Assembly: GCF_020829645.1 (NCBI RefSeq)
Contig: NZ_JAIVFS010000030.1
Coordinates: 27,602-91,601 of the forward strand
From: Nostoc mirabile CHAB5784
Lineage (GTDB): Bacteria > Cyanobacteriota > Cyanobacteriia > Cyanobacteriales > Nostocaceae
Length of the DNA stretch: 64,000 bases
Reading direction: 5' to 3'
The notes below the pieces were generated by a model that was given only the letters and a program-made list of their open reading frames with translations, searched no databases and had not been told where the DNA came from. The position numbers and the translations under genes are program-made. Below are positions 25,539 to 35,400 of this stretch, piece after piece. The stretch's first letter is position 1, and every line of letters begins with the position of its first letter.

Positions 25539-28500
25539 TTTGTTTTATTACTCCCTGAGTTGATTTTTCCCAAAAACCGTTCGAGGTCTTGTTGGTTTAA
25601 GTCTGCTTCTGGAAAGTCAAATTGTATTGGTGTAAGAGAGACTAAGCCTGTGATGAGTCCTTGTTCAGCTTGGTTTACCTTTTTTATAACTGCTACAGAT
25701 GCCAAATCAGCAACTGTTTGATGTTGAAATAACTGTTTAACGGTCAGTTGTAAACCAGCTTTGTTCGCTTTAGTGATAACTACAATAGCAAGGATAGAAT
25801 CCCCGCCTAACTCGAAAAAGTTATCCAAAATACCCACTTGTTCTACACCAAGCACTTCTGCCCAAATTTCAGTCAGCTTGGCTTCTACAGAATTACGCGG
25901 TGCTACTAGTTCTTTGTCTAATTCTGGTCTTGCTGTATCAGGTGCGGGCAGTGCTTTCCGGTCAACTTTGCCATTAGGTGTTAGTGGTAACGTCTCCAAT
26001 ATGACAAAAGCTGTTGGAACCATGTAGTTTGGCAACTTTGACTTTAGGAAGCCACCTAGTTCAGTAATTCTTAGTGTTTGATTTTTCTGAGGAACTACAT
26101 ATGCGACTAGTCGTTGAGAATCTGCTGAATCTGAGCGTACTACAACTACTGTTTCTTGTATTCCTTGGTGTTGTGTAATGAGTGTTTCAATTTCTCCAAG
26201 TTCAATGCGGAAACCACGTACTTTAACTTGGTTGTCAATCCGACCAATGTACTCTATTTCTCCATTCGGCAGATAACGTGCCAAGTCTCCTGTTTTATAC
26301 AGACGTGTAGTTTCTTTACTAAATGGGTTGGGTATAAATTTTTCTGCTGTTAGGTCAGGGCGCTTGAAATAGCCTCGTGCAACACCATCTCCACCGATAT
26401 GCAATTCCCCTGCTACACCAATAGGAACTAACTGGCTGTGTTGGTCTAAAATGTAAAGTTGTGTGTTCGCGATCGGGTGACTAATTGGTACAATCTTACC
26501 ATCAGTTTTTATCTGAGATGCTGCTGACCAAATGGTGGTTTCTGTGGGGCCGTACATATTCCACAAAGAGGCACACCGATGCAATAATTGATTAGCTAAG
26601 TGTGCGGGTAAAGCTTCTCCACCACAGAGAATTTTTAATTGATGATTTCCACTCCAGCCTGCTGTTAGAAGTAGCTGCCAAGTCGCTGGTGTGGCTTGCA
26701 TAACTGTAGCTTTTGAGTCTATCAGTTTTGCTGACAACTGCGTTCCATCGGAGGCGATTTCTCGACTGGCGATTACCAAGCGAGCACCTACTATGATTGG
26801 TAAGAAAAGTTCTAGCGCAGCAATATCAAAGGATATAGTGGTGAGTGCTAGTAAGGTATCTTCCTCAGTTAAACCTGGGGTTTGCCTCATTGAGTACAAA
26901 AAGTTGCTCAAAGTGCTGTGGGGGATTTGTACGCCTTTGGGTTTGCCTGTTGAACCAGAGGTGTAGATGACATAAGCTAGGTTGTTAGTACTTAGTTCAG
27001 AGAATAAATTTTCTTTGCTTTGTTGGGCAATGCTCTGCCAGTCAGTATCTAAACAAATGACTTGCGCTTTGTGTTGGGGTATTGTCTCCACAAACGAGGC
27101 TTGAGTGAGCAACACTGGCGCTTGAGTATCTTCTAGTATAAAAACTATGCGTTCTTGAGGATAACTAGGGTCTAACGGTATATATGCACCACCTGCTTTG
27201 AGGATGGCTAATAGTCCGATGAGCATAGAAAGCGATCGCTCTACACAAATTCCCACCAATACCTCTGGTTTTACTCCCAGCTTTTGCAAATAGTGTGCTA
27301 ATTGATTCGCTTTGGTATTAAGTTCGCAGTAGGTTAACTGTTCCGAGTCAAATACTACTGCTACAGCATCGGGTGTGCGTTCTACTTGCGCTTCAAACAA
27401 CTGATGAATACATTGCTGTTGAAAATATTCAACTTCAGTGTTATTCCACTCTAGTAATTGATTTAACTCATCTGCCGTCAATATTGGTAAATCTGATAAT
27501 CTTGCTTGTGGATTTGCTACAATCCCCTCTAGCAAAGTCCGGAAATTCTCTACTATCCGAGTAATAGTTTCAGCATCAAACAAGTCGGTGTTGTATTCTA
27601 ATAACCCCCTCAATTCTGGCTCTGCATCTACTATGTGCAGAGTTAAATCAAACCTAGCACTCTGAGTATGAGTAGGTAGCCAATTCAGAGTTAAACCAGG
27701 TAGTGTCAGTTCCTTTTGAGTATCTTCCTGCCAGGCAAACATCACCTGAAACAAAGACATATGACTGAGATTTCTATCTGGTTGCAGTTCTTCTACCAAT
27801 TGCTCGAAAGGTATATCTGCATGAGCATACGCACTCACACACACTTCGCGCACTTTATTCAGGAATTTTAAGAAACTTGGATTACCAGAAAGATGAGTCC
27901 GCAGCACAAGGGTATTGACAAAAAAACCAATTAACCCTTGAATCTGGCTTTGATTGCGGTTAGCAATTGGGGAGCCAACGCAGATATCTTCTTGCTCAGT
28001 GTAGCGGTGCAACAAAGCTTGAAACGCCGCCAACATAGTCATAAACAGGGTTACCCCTTCGGCGTTGCTCAGATCCCTGAGCATATCAGTTAGGCTCGCT
28101 GATAGCTCAAAAGAAGCAACTGCGCCTTGGAAGCTTTGGACTGGTGGCCTGGGACGATCTGTGGGCAGAGCTAAGGTTGCAGCACCTGCCAACTGTTGCT
28201 TCCAATAGTCAAGCTGCGTCTTTTGTAATTCCCCTTGCAACCACTGACGCTGCCAAATAGCAAAGTCTGCATACTGAATGGGTAATTCAGGAAGAGGGGA
28301 TGTTTTGCCTGTAGAAAAGGCTTCATAGAGTACTACTAATTCACGGATTAACAATCCTATAGACCAGCCATCAACAGCAATATGGTGGATCGTGAACAGC
28401 AGCAAGTATTCTTTGGCACTTGTTTGTAGCAGCATAGCTCGCAGCAACGGAGCAGTTGCTAAGTCAAAAGGTTTTTGAGCTATCTCTGTTGTTAACTGCT

Positions 28501-28921
28501 CGATTTGTGCTTGTCGTTCAACTTCTGGCATCAAGTGCAAGTTCACCACTGGCAGCTTTACGGTTACAGCAGGATGAATCACCTGAACTGCTTGTTCCTC
28601 AATTGTTTCAAAAGTAGTACGTAACGCTTCATGGCGTTGCACAATCTCGTTGAGACTTTTTTCTAACGCATCCACGTTGAGCGCACCCAAGAGATGTACA
28701 CACGCTAGTTCACTATAGTAAGGATTGTCAGGATCTAACTGATGAAGAAACCACAGCCGTTGTTGGGCAAAAGATAGGGGAGCAGGACTTGTTTGGGAAC
28801 GTCTGGGAATAACTTCTAATTGAGAATCAACTTCACCCCGCAGCCGTTTTTCGAGGAGCGATCGCTGAGTGAGTGAAAGTTTTGACCGTCGTTGTAAAAG
28901 TTTATCTTTTGTGTTGTCCAT
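25535..28921 (-). CDS. NRPS module C-A(Gly?)-PCP with excised epimerase
   Basis: Adds one amino acid, predicted glycine, probably to the ketide chain made by the upstream PKS proteins. It has 1128 residues. A short helical N-terminal segment (LSLTQRSLLEKRLRGE) is followed by C (HHIAVDG near 180). A has SGSTGKPKG near 657 and pocket D-I-L-Q-L-G-M-I-W, glycine-like. PCP: GGDSIL near 1039. After the PCP it reads ITGLVSLTPIQ, which is how E domains start in this cluster, then jumps directly to FPEADLNQQDLERFLGKI, the kind of tail that ends an E domain. About 400 residues of epimerase are missing without a frameshift. If glycine is really used, the epimerase would be pointless, which may explain its loss after an A-domain swap. 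Confidence 0.93.
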   Translation of the reverse strand: MDNTKDKLLQRRSKLSLTQRSLLEKRLRGEVDSQLEVIPRRSQTSPAPLSFAQQRLWFLHQLDPDNPYYSELACVHLLGALNVDALEKSLNEIVQRHEALRTTFETIEEQAVQVIHPAVTVKLPVVNLHLMPEVERQAQIEQLTTEIAQKPFDLATAPLLRAMLLQTSAKEYLLLFTIHHIAVDGWSIGLLIRELVVLYEAFSTGKTSPLPELPIQYADFAIWQRQWLQGELQKTQLDYWKQQLAGAATLALPTDRPRPPVQSFQGAVASFELSASLTDMLRDLSNAEGVTLFMTMLAAFQALLHRYTEQEDICVGSPIANRNQSQIQGLIGFFVNTLVLRTHLSGNPSFLKFLNKVREVCVSAYAHADIPFEQLVEELQPDRNLSHMSLFQVMFAWQEDTQKELTLPGLTLNWLPTHTQSARFDLTLHIVDAEPELRGLLEYNTDLFDAETITRIVENFRTLLEGIVANPQARLSDLPILTADELNQLLEWNNTEVEYFQQQCIHQLFEAQVERTPDAVAVVFDSEQLTYCELNTKANQLAHYLQKLGVKPEVLVGICVERSLSMLIGLLAILKAGGAYIPLDPSYPQERIVFILEDTQAPVLLTQASFVETIPQHKAQVICLDTDWQSIAQQSKENLFSELSTNNLAYVIYTSGSTGKPKGVQIPHSTLSNFLYSMRQTPGLTEEDTLLALTTISFDIAALELFLPIIVGARLVIASREIASDGTQLSAKLIDSKATVMQATPATWQLLLTAGWSGNHQLKILCGGEALPAHLANQLLHRCASLWNMYGPTETTIWSAASQIKTDGKIVPISHPIANTQLYILDQHSQLVPIGVAGELHIGGDGVARGYFKRPDLTAEKFIPNPFSKETTRLYKTGDLARYLPNGEIEYIGRIDNQVKVRGFRIELGEIETLITQHQGIQETVVVVRSDSADSQRLVAYVVPQKNQTLRITELGGFLKSKLPNYMVPTAFVILETLPLTPNGKVDRKALPAPDTARPELDKELVAPRNSVEAKLTEIWAEVLGVEQVGILDNFFELGGDSILAIVVITKANKAGLQLTVKQLFQHQTVADLASVAVIKKVNQAEQGLITGLVSLTPIQFDFPEADLNQQDLERFLGKINSGSNKTK
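25941..27280. repeat. Near-identical adenylation-domain copy (unit 2 of 2)
   Basis: Partner of 16915-18254, same orientation, offset 9026. The differences noted are in the A8-A10 part (three) and one that gives Pro instead of Leu in the MYGxTE loop. Since Pro is the conserved residue, this copy looks like the better-preserved version. Confidence 0.93.
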
Positions 28922-28948
28922 AATGTCCCTATTAAGTTACAAGCACTT

Positions 28949-30019
28949 CTAATTGAGAATATTGACCTTTACATATTCAGGAAAGGGTTGAAGGCGTGTG
29001 AGTTCATTTTCTAAAATTTGCAAATCTCCGTTCTTGGCAATTTCCTGGAAACCTGCAAACTTGTAAGAGACATACATCATTCTATTGCGATCGTTAGAAA
29101 GGAACTCAGAACGCAAACGAACATTGTTATTTTTAGCCAATGTCATAATATAGTTCAGCATAATTGTGCCGACGCCTCTGGACATAACACGACAAGACAT
29201 CAGCAAAAGTTTTATAGTCCATACCAACTCTTGGCATTCCACAAGAACTAACCCAATTTTGCCGTAACTACCGTACTTATCATCCAAACTTGCGATTAGT
29301 AGTTTATGCTTGTCTGATTGCCGAAAATGATTGAGTTCATCATAGGAGTATGTATAGCCAGTTGTATTAAGTTGGTTGGTTCTGACTGTTAATTCTTCGG
29401 CTCTTTGCAAATCCTCTTCTTGGGCAGAAGAGATAGTAAAAGTCATATTGAGTGTAGCTAAAAATTCTTCTTGAGTGCCGACAAACTTTTTTTCAGAATT
29501 ATTTCTAACTAGATCACTAATATACATTAATCGTCTTATTTTTGAATCTTTCGTAATAAAACGAGGATTCATTTCTGGCATATCTAGCAAATCTGCTAGT
29601 TGAGCCACATTAATACAAAGAACTTCAGGCAGTGAAAAATTGACTTCTTCTAATTCAAATAATTGGTCATCTATAAAAGCAAATGTATCAATACCCAGGT
29701 TGAGGGACTGAGCAATTTCCTGAATAGAACTAGATTTGGAGTTCCAGTTTATTTGGGGATAAAGAAAATATTCGTGCAATTCAAACTCTTGGAGTTGTGC
29801 CATTGCTTTGGCGGCATCATTTTTACTAGCGATAGATTGTAAAATGCCACGACTATCCAATATTTTGATAATCTCGACTACCTCGTTTCGCAAAGAAACG
29901 CGATCATCTTCCAACAACACACCATCCCAAAGTGTATTATCCAAATCCCAAACCACACATTTAATAGCTTTTTGACCAGCTTGTTTGTTATTTAAAACTT
30001 CAGATTTTATACTAATCAT
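28949..30019 (-). CDS. FkbH-like HAD-family protein (glyceryl-ACP forming)
   Basis: FkbH proteins dephosphorylate 1,3-bisphosphoglycerate and load the glyceryl group onto a dedicated ACP, the first step towards hydroxy- or methoxymalonyl-ACP. About 356 residues from the ATG at 30019, which has AAGGA upstream; a longer frame to 30100 would overlap the dehydrogenase. The N-terminal HAD domain has VVWDLDNTLWDG (nucleophile and acid Asp), SIASKND and FIDDQLFELEEV. The C-terminal half looks like a GNAT-type acyltransferase region (KYGSYGKIGLVLV, SCRVMSRGVG). It lies 4 bases after the acyl-CoA dehydrogenase gene and at the end of the four-gene cassette. Confidence 0.9.
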   Translation of the reverse strand: MISIKSEVLNNKQAGQKAIKCVVWDLDNTLWDGVLLEDDRVSLRNEVVEIIKILDSRGILQSIASKNDAAKAMAQLQEFELHEYFLYPQINWNSKSSSIQEIAQSLNLGIDTFAFIDDQLFELEEVNFSLPEVLCINVAQLADLLDMPEMNPRFITKDSKIRRLMYISDLVRNNSEKKFVGTQEEFLATLNMTFTISSAQEEDLQRAEELTVRTNQLNTTGYTYSYDELNHFRQSDKHKLLIASLDDKYGSYGKIGLVLVECQELVWTIKLLLMSCRVMSRGVGTIMLNYIMTLAKNNNVRLRSEFLSNDRNRMMYVSYKFAGFQEIAKNGDLQILENELTRLQPFPEYVKVNILN

Positions 30020-30023
30020 GTTT

Positions 30024-31205
30024 TCACATCCTTGCCAATAATTTTTGAGGCACAGTAAGAGTAGATTGTGACATATACTCCTGATAACCGTAATCAGCAA
30101 TAGTTATCTGTTGTATTTGCGTGCTTCCTTCAATTATTTCCATGATTTTGGCATCTCGCAAATATCTAGCAACAGAATATTCACTTGTGCAACCATTGGC
30201 ACCGTGGATTTGTACAGCATCATTGGCGACTTTGGTTGCGGTTGTAGAGGCAAAATATTTAGCAATTGAAGTCTCGATTATCGAAGTTGGATCGCCAATT
30301 TCTTTAAGATAGCCAGCTTGATAACACAATAATCTTGCTGCTTTTACATTAGCTATCATTTCAGTGATCATTTGTCGAATCAATTGGTGTTCTTTAAGAT
30401 AAACACCAAACTGCTTGCGTTCACTTGTATATTGAATACAAGCTTCTAGACAAGCTTGAGCAATACCCACAGAACCCCATGCCACACTGTATCTTCCGTA
30501 ATCCAGTGCAGAAGAAGCGACATAAGAGAAACCAAAACCTAACTTGCCCACTAAATTTTCTTGGGGAATTCGACAATCCTGAAAATGTAATTCTGCTAAC
30601 ATGGAAGCTCTAACACCCAACATCCCAGAAATGGGTTTTATTGAAAGTCCTGGGCTGTTTTTTTCCACTAAAAAAGCAGAGGGTTTACCCGAACATTGGG
30701 CAAATACTAAAAAAACATCTGCAATTTGTCCGTAGGTAATCCACTTTTTCTGCCCATTTAAGATATAAGAATCACCAGAAAGTGTCGCTGTAGTTTCTAT
30801 ACTTTTGGCATCACTACCCACGTTAGGTTCACTTAAGGCGAAAGCAGCTATTACTTCACCAGATGCTAACTTAGGAAGCCAATACTCTTTTTGAGACTTA
30901 TTACCCCATTTACACAAAGCATAAGCAACCATGCTATGAACGGTGAGCAAACTTCGTAGTGAAGAACATCCCCGCCCAATTTCTTCATTCAGAAGACCAT
31001 AGGTAATGATATCTATACTTTTACCACCAAAATCTTTGGGTAATAGGGCACCCAAATATCCTTGATGAGCGAACTTTTCAATGAGTTTGGGAGGAGTATA
31101 CTCTTCTTGGTCGTAGTGATTCGCGTAAGGAACAATCTCTTCGTTGACGAAAGCTCTAAATTCAGCTTGAGCGTCTTTTTGTTGAGCAGTCAACTCGATT
31201 CTCAT
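30024..31205 (-). CDS. Acyl-CoA dehydrogenase family protein (glyceryl/hydroxymalonyl-ACP oxidation)
   Basis: FAD enzyme of 393 residues. Motifs: AFALSEPNVGSDAKSI (flavin and substrate contact), QKKWITYGQIADVFLVFA, ERKQFGVYLKEHQLI, QIHGANGCTSEYSVARYLRDA, and the catalytic Glu region IIEGSTQIQ. In zwittermicin- and ansamitocin-type cassettes the homologue works with a 3-hydroxyacyl-CoA-type dehydrogenase to oxidise ACP-bound glyceryl to hydroxymalonyl. Its place between the ACP and FkbH genes supports the same role here. A GGAAG ribosome site precedes the start. Confidence 0.9.
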   Translation of the reverse strand: MRIELTAQQKDAQAEFRAFVNEEIVPYANHYDQEEYTPPKLIEKFAHQGYLGALLPKDFGGKSIDIITYGLLNEEIGRGCSSLRSLLTVHSMVAYALCKWGNKSQKEYWLPKLASGEVIAAFALSEPNVGSDAKSIETTATLSGDSYILNGQKKWITYGQIADVFLVFAQCSGKPSAFLVEKNSPGLSIKPISGMLGVRASMLAELHFQDCRIPQENLVGKLGFGFSYVASSALDYGRYSVAWGSVGIAQACLEACIQYTSERKQFGVYLKEHQLIRQMITEMIANVKAARLLCYQAGYLKEIGDPTSIIETSIAKYFASTTATKVANDAVQIHGANGCTSEYSVARYLRDAKIMEIIEGSTQIQQITIADYGYQEYMSQSTLTVPQKLLARM

Positions 31206-31246
31206 TTTTTGACTTCCATATAAAAAGTTTCACAGTTATCAACAAC

Positions 31247-31498
31247 TTATGTTTGCGGAACTAAATTTGTCTTGGTTTCTATCAAACGAGTCATAGCATT
31301 TATTGTTTTGAAGTTTGCAAAATCTAAGTCTTCATTTTCAATAGTAATTTTAAATTCTTGTTCAATGAATAAGACAAGTTGCATGGCAAACATAGAATTG
31401 ACAAAACCAAGAGTAAAGATGTCTTCATCTAGCTGCAAGTCATGATTACGAAAAAAACGTGATAAAAACTCTTTGATTTTTACTTGGATTTCTTGCAT
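31247..31498 (-). CDS. Discrete acyl carrier protein of the hydroxymalonyl cassette
   Basis: An 83-residue protein with the length and helix pattern of an ACP. The likely phosphopantetheine Ser is in GFVNSMFAMQLV; the usual DS is NS here, as in other FkbJ-like ACPs. It should carry the glyceryl/hydroxymalonyl group. AAGGGA lies 9 bases before the start. Its last 25 residues (FKTINAMTRLIETKT) resemble the tail of the small fused remnant at 53.0 kb. Confidence 0.88.
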   Translation of the reverse strand: MQEIQVKIKEFLSRFFRNHDLQLDEDIFTLGFVNSMFAMQLVLFIEQEFKITIENEDLDFANFKTINAMTRLIETKTNLVPQT

Positions 31499-31545
31499 TT
31501 TTTATTTCCCTTATTTTAATAACAATTGCGTCTCAATCTTTGATT

Positions 31546-32409
31546 TCAAATTGCTCCATTGTAAGTATAAAAACCTTGCCCACTTTTGCGACCATACAAC
31601 CCGGCGTCTACCATCTTTTTTAGCAATTGACAGGGTCTGTATTTGCTATCATTGAAACTTTCATACAAAACTTCGATGGAGAAAAGAATCGTATCTAATC
31701 CAATTAAGTCAGCAGTTTCTAGTGGGCCCATCTTGTGACCAAAACAAGTTTTGAAAATTCTATCCACTTCTTCCACTGAAGCAACTTGGTCTTGTAGCAA
31801 GAAAATGGATTCATTTATCGTCAACATCAGAACTCGGTTGGAAACAAAACCAGGTGAATCATTGACAAGGATGCTTTCTTTACCCATCTGTGACAACAAT
31901 TCGTTTGCTGTCGAGATTGTTTCATCGGATGTGTGATACCCACGAATCATTTCCACCATCGGCTTCATGGGTACTGGGTTCATGAAGTGCATTCCAATAA
32001 CTTTGTCAGCACGTTTAGTGACTGAAGCAATACGAGTAATAGAAATAGCAGAGGTATTGGCTGCAAATACAGTCATTTCGGGACAAATAGCATCAAGCTG
32101 CGCGTATATCCCCTTTTTAATATCCCACTTTTCCGTAGCATTTTCAATCACAAATTCTGCTTCTTCAAGAAATTTATAATTTGTAGAAAATTTAATTTTA
32201 TGCAGAATGTTATCTGAATTTTCTACTTTTTCATTTTTATTGAAAAATCCTTGAAAACGAATGTTTTTTTTGATTTGTGCGTTGGCACGTTCCAAAATTT
32301 CTTCAGAAATATCTACTAAAATTACTTGATGACCAGTTTGCGCTAGATTTTGGGCTAACCCAATTCCCATCACACCTGCTCCGACTACACCTACAACTTT
32401 AATTTTCAT
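31546..32409 (-). CDS. 3-hydroxyacyl-CoA dehydrogenase family protein (hydroxymalonyl-ACP pathway)
   Basis: NAD-dependent dehydrogenase of 287 residues with an N-terminal Rossmann motif VVGAGVMGIGLAQN, followed by FAANTSAISITRIA, GMHFMNPVPMKPMVE, and DSPGFVSNRVLM in the C-terminal domain. The length matches 3-hydroxybutyryl-CoA dehydrogenases. In this four-gene context it most likely oxidises the primary alcohol of glyceryl-ACP. No separate O-methyltransferase gene accompanies the cassette, so hydroxymalonyl rather than methoxymalonyl is expected unless the MT domain of the adjacent PKS acts on oxygen. Confidence 0.9.
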   Translation of the reverse strand: MKIKVVGVVGAGVMGIGLAQNLAQTGHQVILVDISEEILERANAQIKKNIRFQGFFNKNEKVENSDNILHKIKFSTNYKFLEEAEFVIENATEKWDIKKGIYAQLDAICPEMTVFAANTSAISITRIASVTKRADKVIGMHFMNPVPMKPMVEMIRGYHTSDETISTANELLSQMGKESILVNDSPGFVSNRVLMLTINESIFLLQDQVASVEEVDRIFKTCFGHKMGPLETADLIGLDTILFSIEVLYESFNDSKYRPCQLLKKMVDAGLYGRKSGQGFYTYNGAI

Positions 32410-32429
32410 GATTTATATCCTGAACTGAC

Positions 32430-35400
32430 CTAATTTGACAATTGCACATCAAAAGTTTTATCTCTTTCCCAATCGGCAGATAATTGTTCTATTTCTTCTA
32501 TGAGAATTTCTTCAATGACCAAAGCTAAATCAGCTACAGTGGGTGCTTCAAACAGAGAACGAACAGGTAGTTCTACCTGGAAAATTTTGCGAACCTGGGA
32601 AATAAGTACAGTTCCTGTGAGAGAGTCACCACCTAATGCAAAGAAGTTGTCATAAATACCGATTGGCTCAATACCTAGTAACTCTTGAAAAATATCAGCC
32701 AGTTTGCGCTCTACATCGTTACTAGGAGCAACATAAGCATTTTTTAAATTTGGTCTTGAGTGACGAGAAGATAAACTGACTTGTTGAGCAGTACTTTTAT
32801 CTTGTAAAGATTCTAGCTTAATCCATTGGTCAATTCTAGATTGTAAATTACCAGTTGAGACAACTATTTGATGATATTGACTCCACAAAAGAATACGTTC
32901 AAGGGCATTGATACCTTCTTGCGGTTGGATGCCGAATTCTGCCAAGCTTGTACTAGCAAATATTGGTTGATTGTCTGTTCTAAATTGCCATGCGTCCCAG
33001 TTAATGCTCATCCAAGGAACAGAATTTTTCTGATTATGCTGGTAAGCAAAAATGTCCATAAAAAGACTTGTTGCTGAGTAGCTAACAGAGCCTAATCCTC
33101 CTAAAACAGAGGTTAATGAAGACATCAATAGACAAAAGTCAAGTTTTTGGGACTGCAAAATCTCTTCTAATACTAAGAGTCCTTGTCTCTTTTGTTGAAG
33201 TTGTTGTTTGCACTCCGTTGGGTCTATCTCTGCAATAGGAGTGAATAAATTCTCTACAGGTATCTTAGCTGTGTGAAATACCCCGTTGAGTTGACCAAAC
33301 TGTTCTTGGGTTTGAGCGATCGCACTTTGCATTTGTGCTAAATTTACTACATCAGCGCTCTTGATTAAGACTTTTGCGCCTAGATTTTCCAGTTCTTGTA
33401 CTTTGAGAATCTTGCGGCTGATGTTATCTTGCTCATCGTGAGTTGTCAGCCACTCTAACCAATCCTGTCGGTTGGGAAAATCCTCAACCTCTAAAAGCAG
33501 CAGTTTTGCCTGTACTGTCTTTGCTAGATGTTCAGCTACTACAAGTCCTATTTCTTCTAGTCCACCAGTAATTAAGTAGACTCCTTTTTCTCTTAACCTG
33601 GGTGTATCGGGTACGTTTGCATCTAATTGGACAGACTCAAAGGTTTGCACCCAACGTTCCAAACCACGGTAAGCAATAACTGAGTCAGAGGAATTGGCTT
33701 TGAGTTCCGTCAGCAGTTGATTGACAAATTTCTCTTCTTGCCAATTTCCTGGTGAGGGAATAGTAACATCAATGCTACGACATTTAATATTTGAATATTC
33801 TTGTGGGATGACTTTAACAAGTCCAAGTAGTGTTGCTTTTTCTGGGCAGAGATTTTCAACTCCAGTTACAGCTTGCATATTGTTGGAGATAACTGCAAGC
33901 TGTAACTCATTAGTAAAATTTTGTTTTCCTAGCGCCTGTGCCAAAAACAGCAAATTATAAAATCCTTGTTCTTGGGCTATGTTAAAGTCTACAAGCTCTG
34001 ACTGTGTGACACTCCACAGATGAATAATTCTGTTTGGTATGAAGTCTTGGGTGTGAAGTTCTTTAAGCAGGGTTTTGTAATCATCCCGTTGTCGAGGGTC
34101 TATTATATATGTACGCCTGCCAAGCTGCTCGTCTGAAAATTCACTTCTACTGCTAAATTGCTCCCCAATTCTGACGGTAATCACCTCATGACCTTCAAGT
34201 TCGAGTCGCTTCACGATTTGAGCGCCTAACCCATACTCATCGACAAATACCAACCAGCATTCTGCTTGTTTCACCTGACCGTTTGACTGTGGTGGTAGTG
34301 AACGTTTCCAGGAAGGGATGTAGAACCAGTCAGCAATTTTAGGCTTTTTACCTAATGATACTTCTTGCGTCTTGTCTGGTTTTTGTTCATTAAGCAAGGC
34401 TGTAAATGCTGCTGGTACTTCGTGTGTTGCTGGCGTAGTAGCTTGAGCGACAATTATGTGGTCTGTAAAAGGTGTGAATTCTGAGAAAGCTGTCACCTGC
34501 ACAAAACCATGAGATTTGAGTTCTGCTTGCCACTGCTCTTTGGATAAAAAGGGATTGCACATATTGCGATCGCTTTCTGCGTCTTCTATCGGATTCATGA
34601 GCAGAGCGTCAATGAACTCAAATTCTAACCTGGGTTGAGTTGTTTCCCAAAATAGAAGTAAACCTCCAGGAGCGAGTAAAGAGCGAATGCGATCAAGAGT
34701 TTCTCCAATATTTCGAGCGACGTGCAACACTTGGAAAGCTACAATTACATCAAAGCTGTGGCTTGAGTATCCTTGTTCTTGTAGCGATCGCTCAAGGTCT
34801 AACAACCGATATTCAATAAATGGATAATTGCTAAATTTCTTCTTAGCTGCATTCAGAAAAAAACCTCCCACATCAGTGAAAGTATAATTAGTGTTTTCTG
34901 ATGGCAGTATAGGTAATAGTTCTGCCGTGCCAGTACCAGTTCCAGCGCCAAGTTCCAGAATTCTCAGATTAACTTCAGGTGGTAGTGCTTTTAACACCTG
35001 TTCTAAGCATACCCGCATGATTGAGTTGTAGTACTTATTTTCAGGCAATTGTTGGACTGAAAATTCTCCTGATTTTAATAAGGTAGAAACATGGAACTCT
35101 AATGGTTCTTTTTTACCAGTAAGCAGAGCTACAATATTTTCGCCATACAGTTGCAGCAAATCTATTTGTTGCGGTGTATCCGCCCATTTGGCTCTGACTT
35201 CTACCAAAAGCTCATTAACAAAGTTTGTTGATATTGGTAGAAAGTTCGTAAACAGCCCTTGCTCTTCATGTAACTGACCTTGCTCTACCAATATTTCCAG
35301 CCATCGATTGAACAATTCTTTATAGGAAGGAATAATCTGACATTGGTCAAATAATTCCTCTAAACAATACTTTTTATTGTGATTGCTAAAAGCTTCTAAA

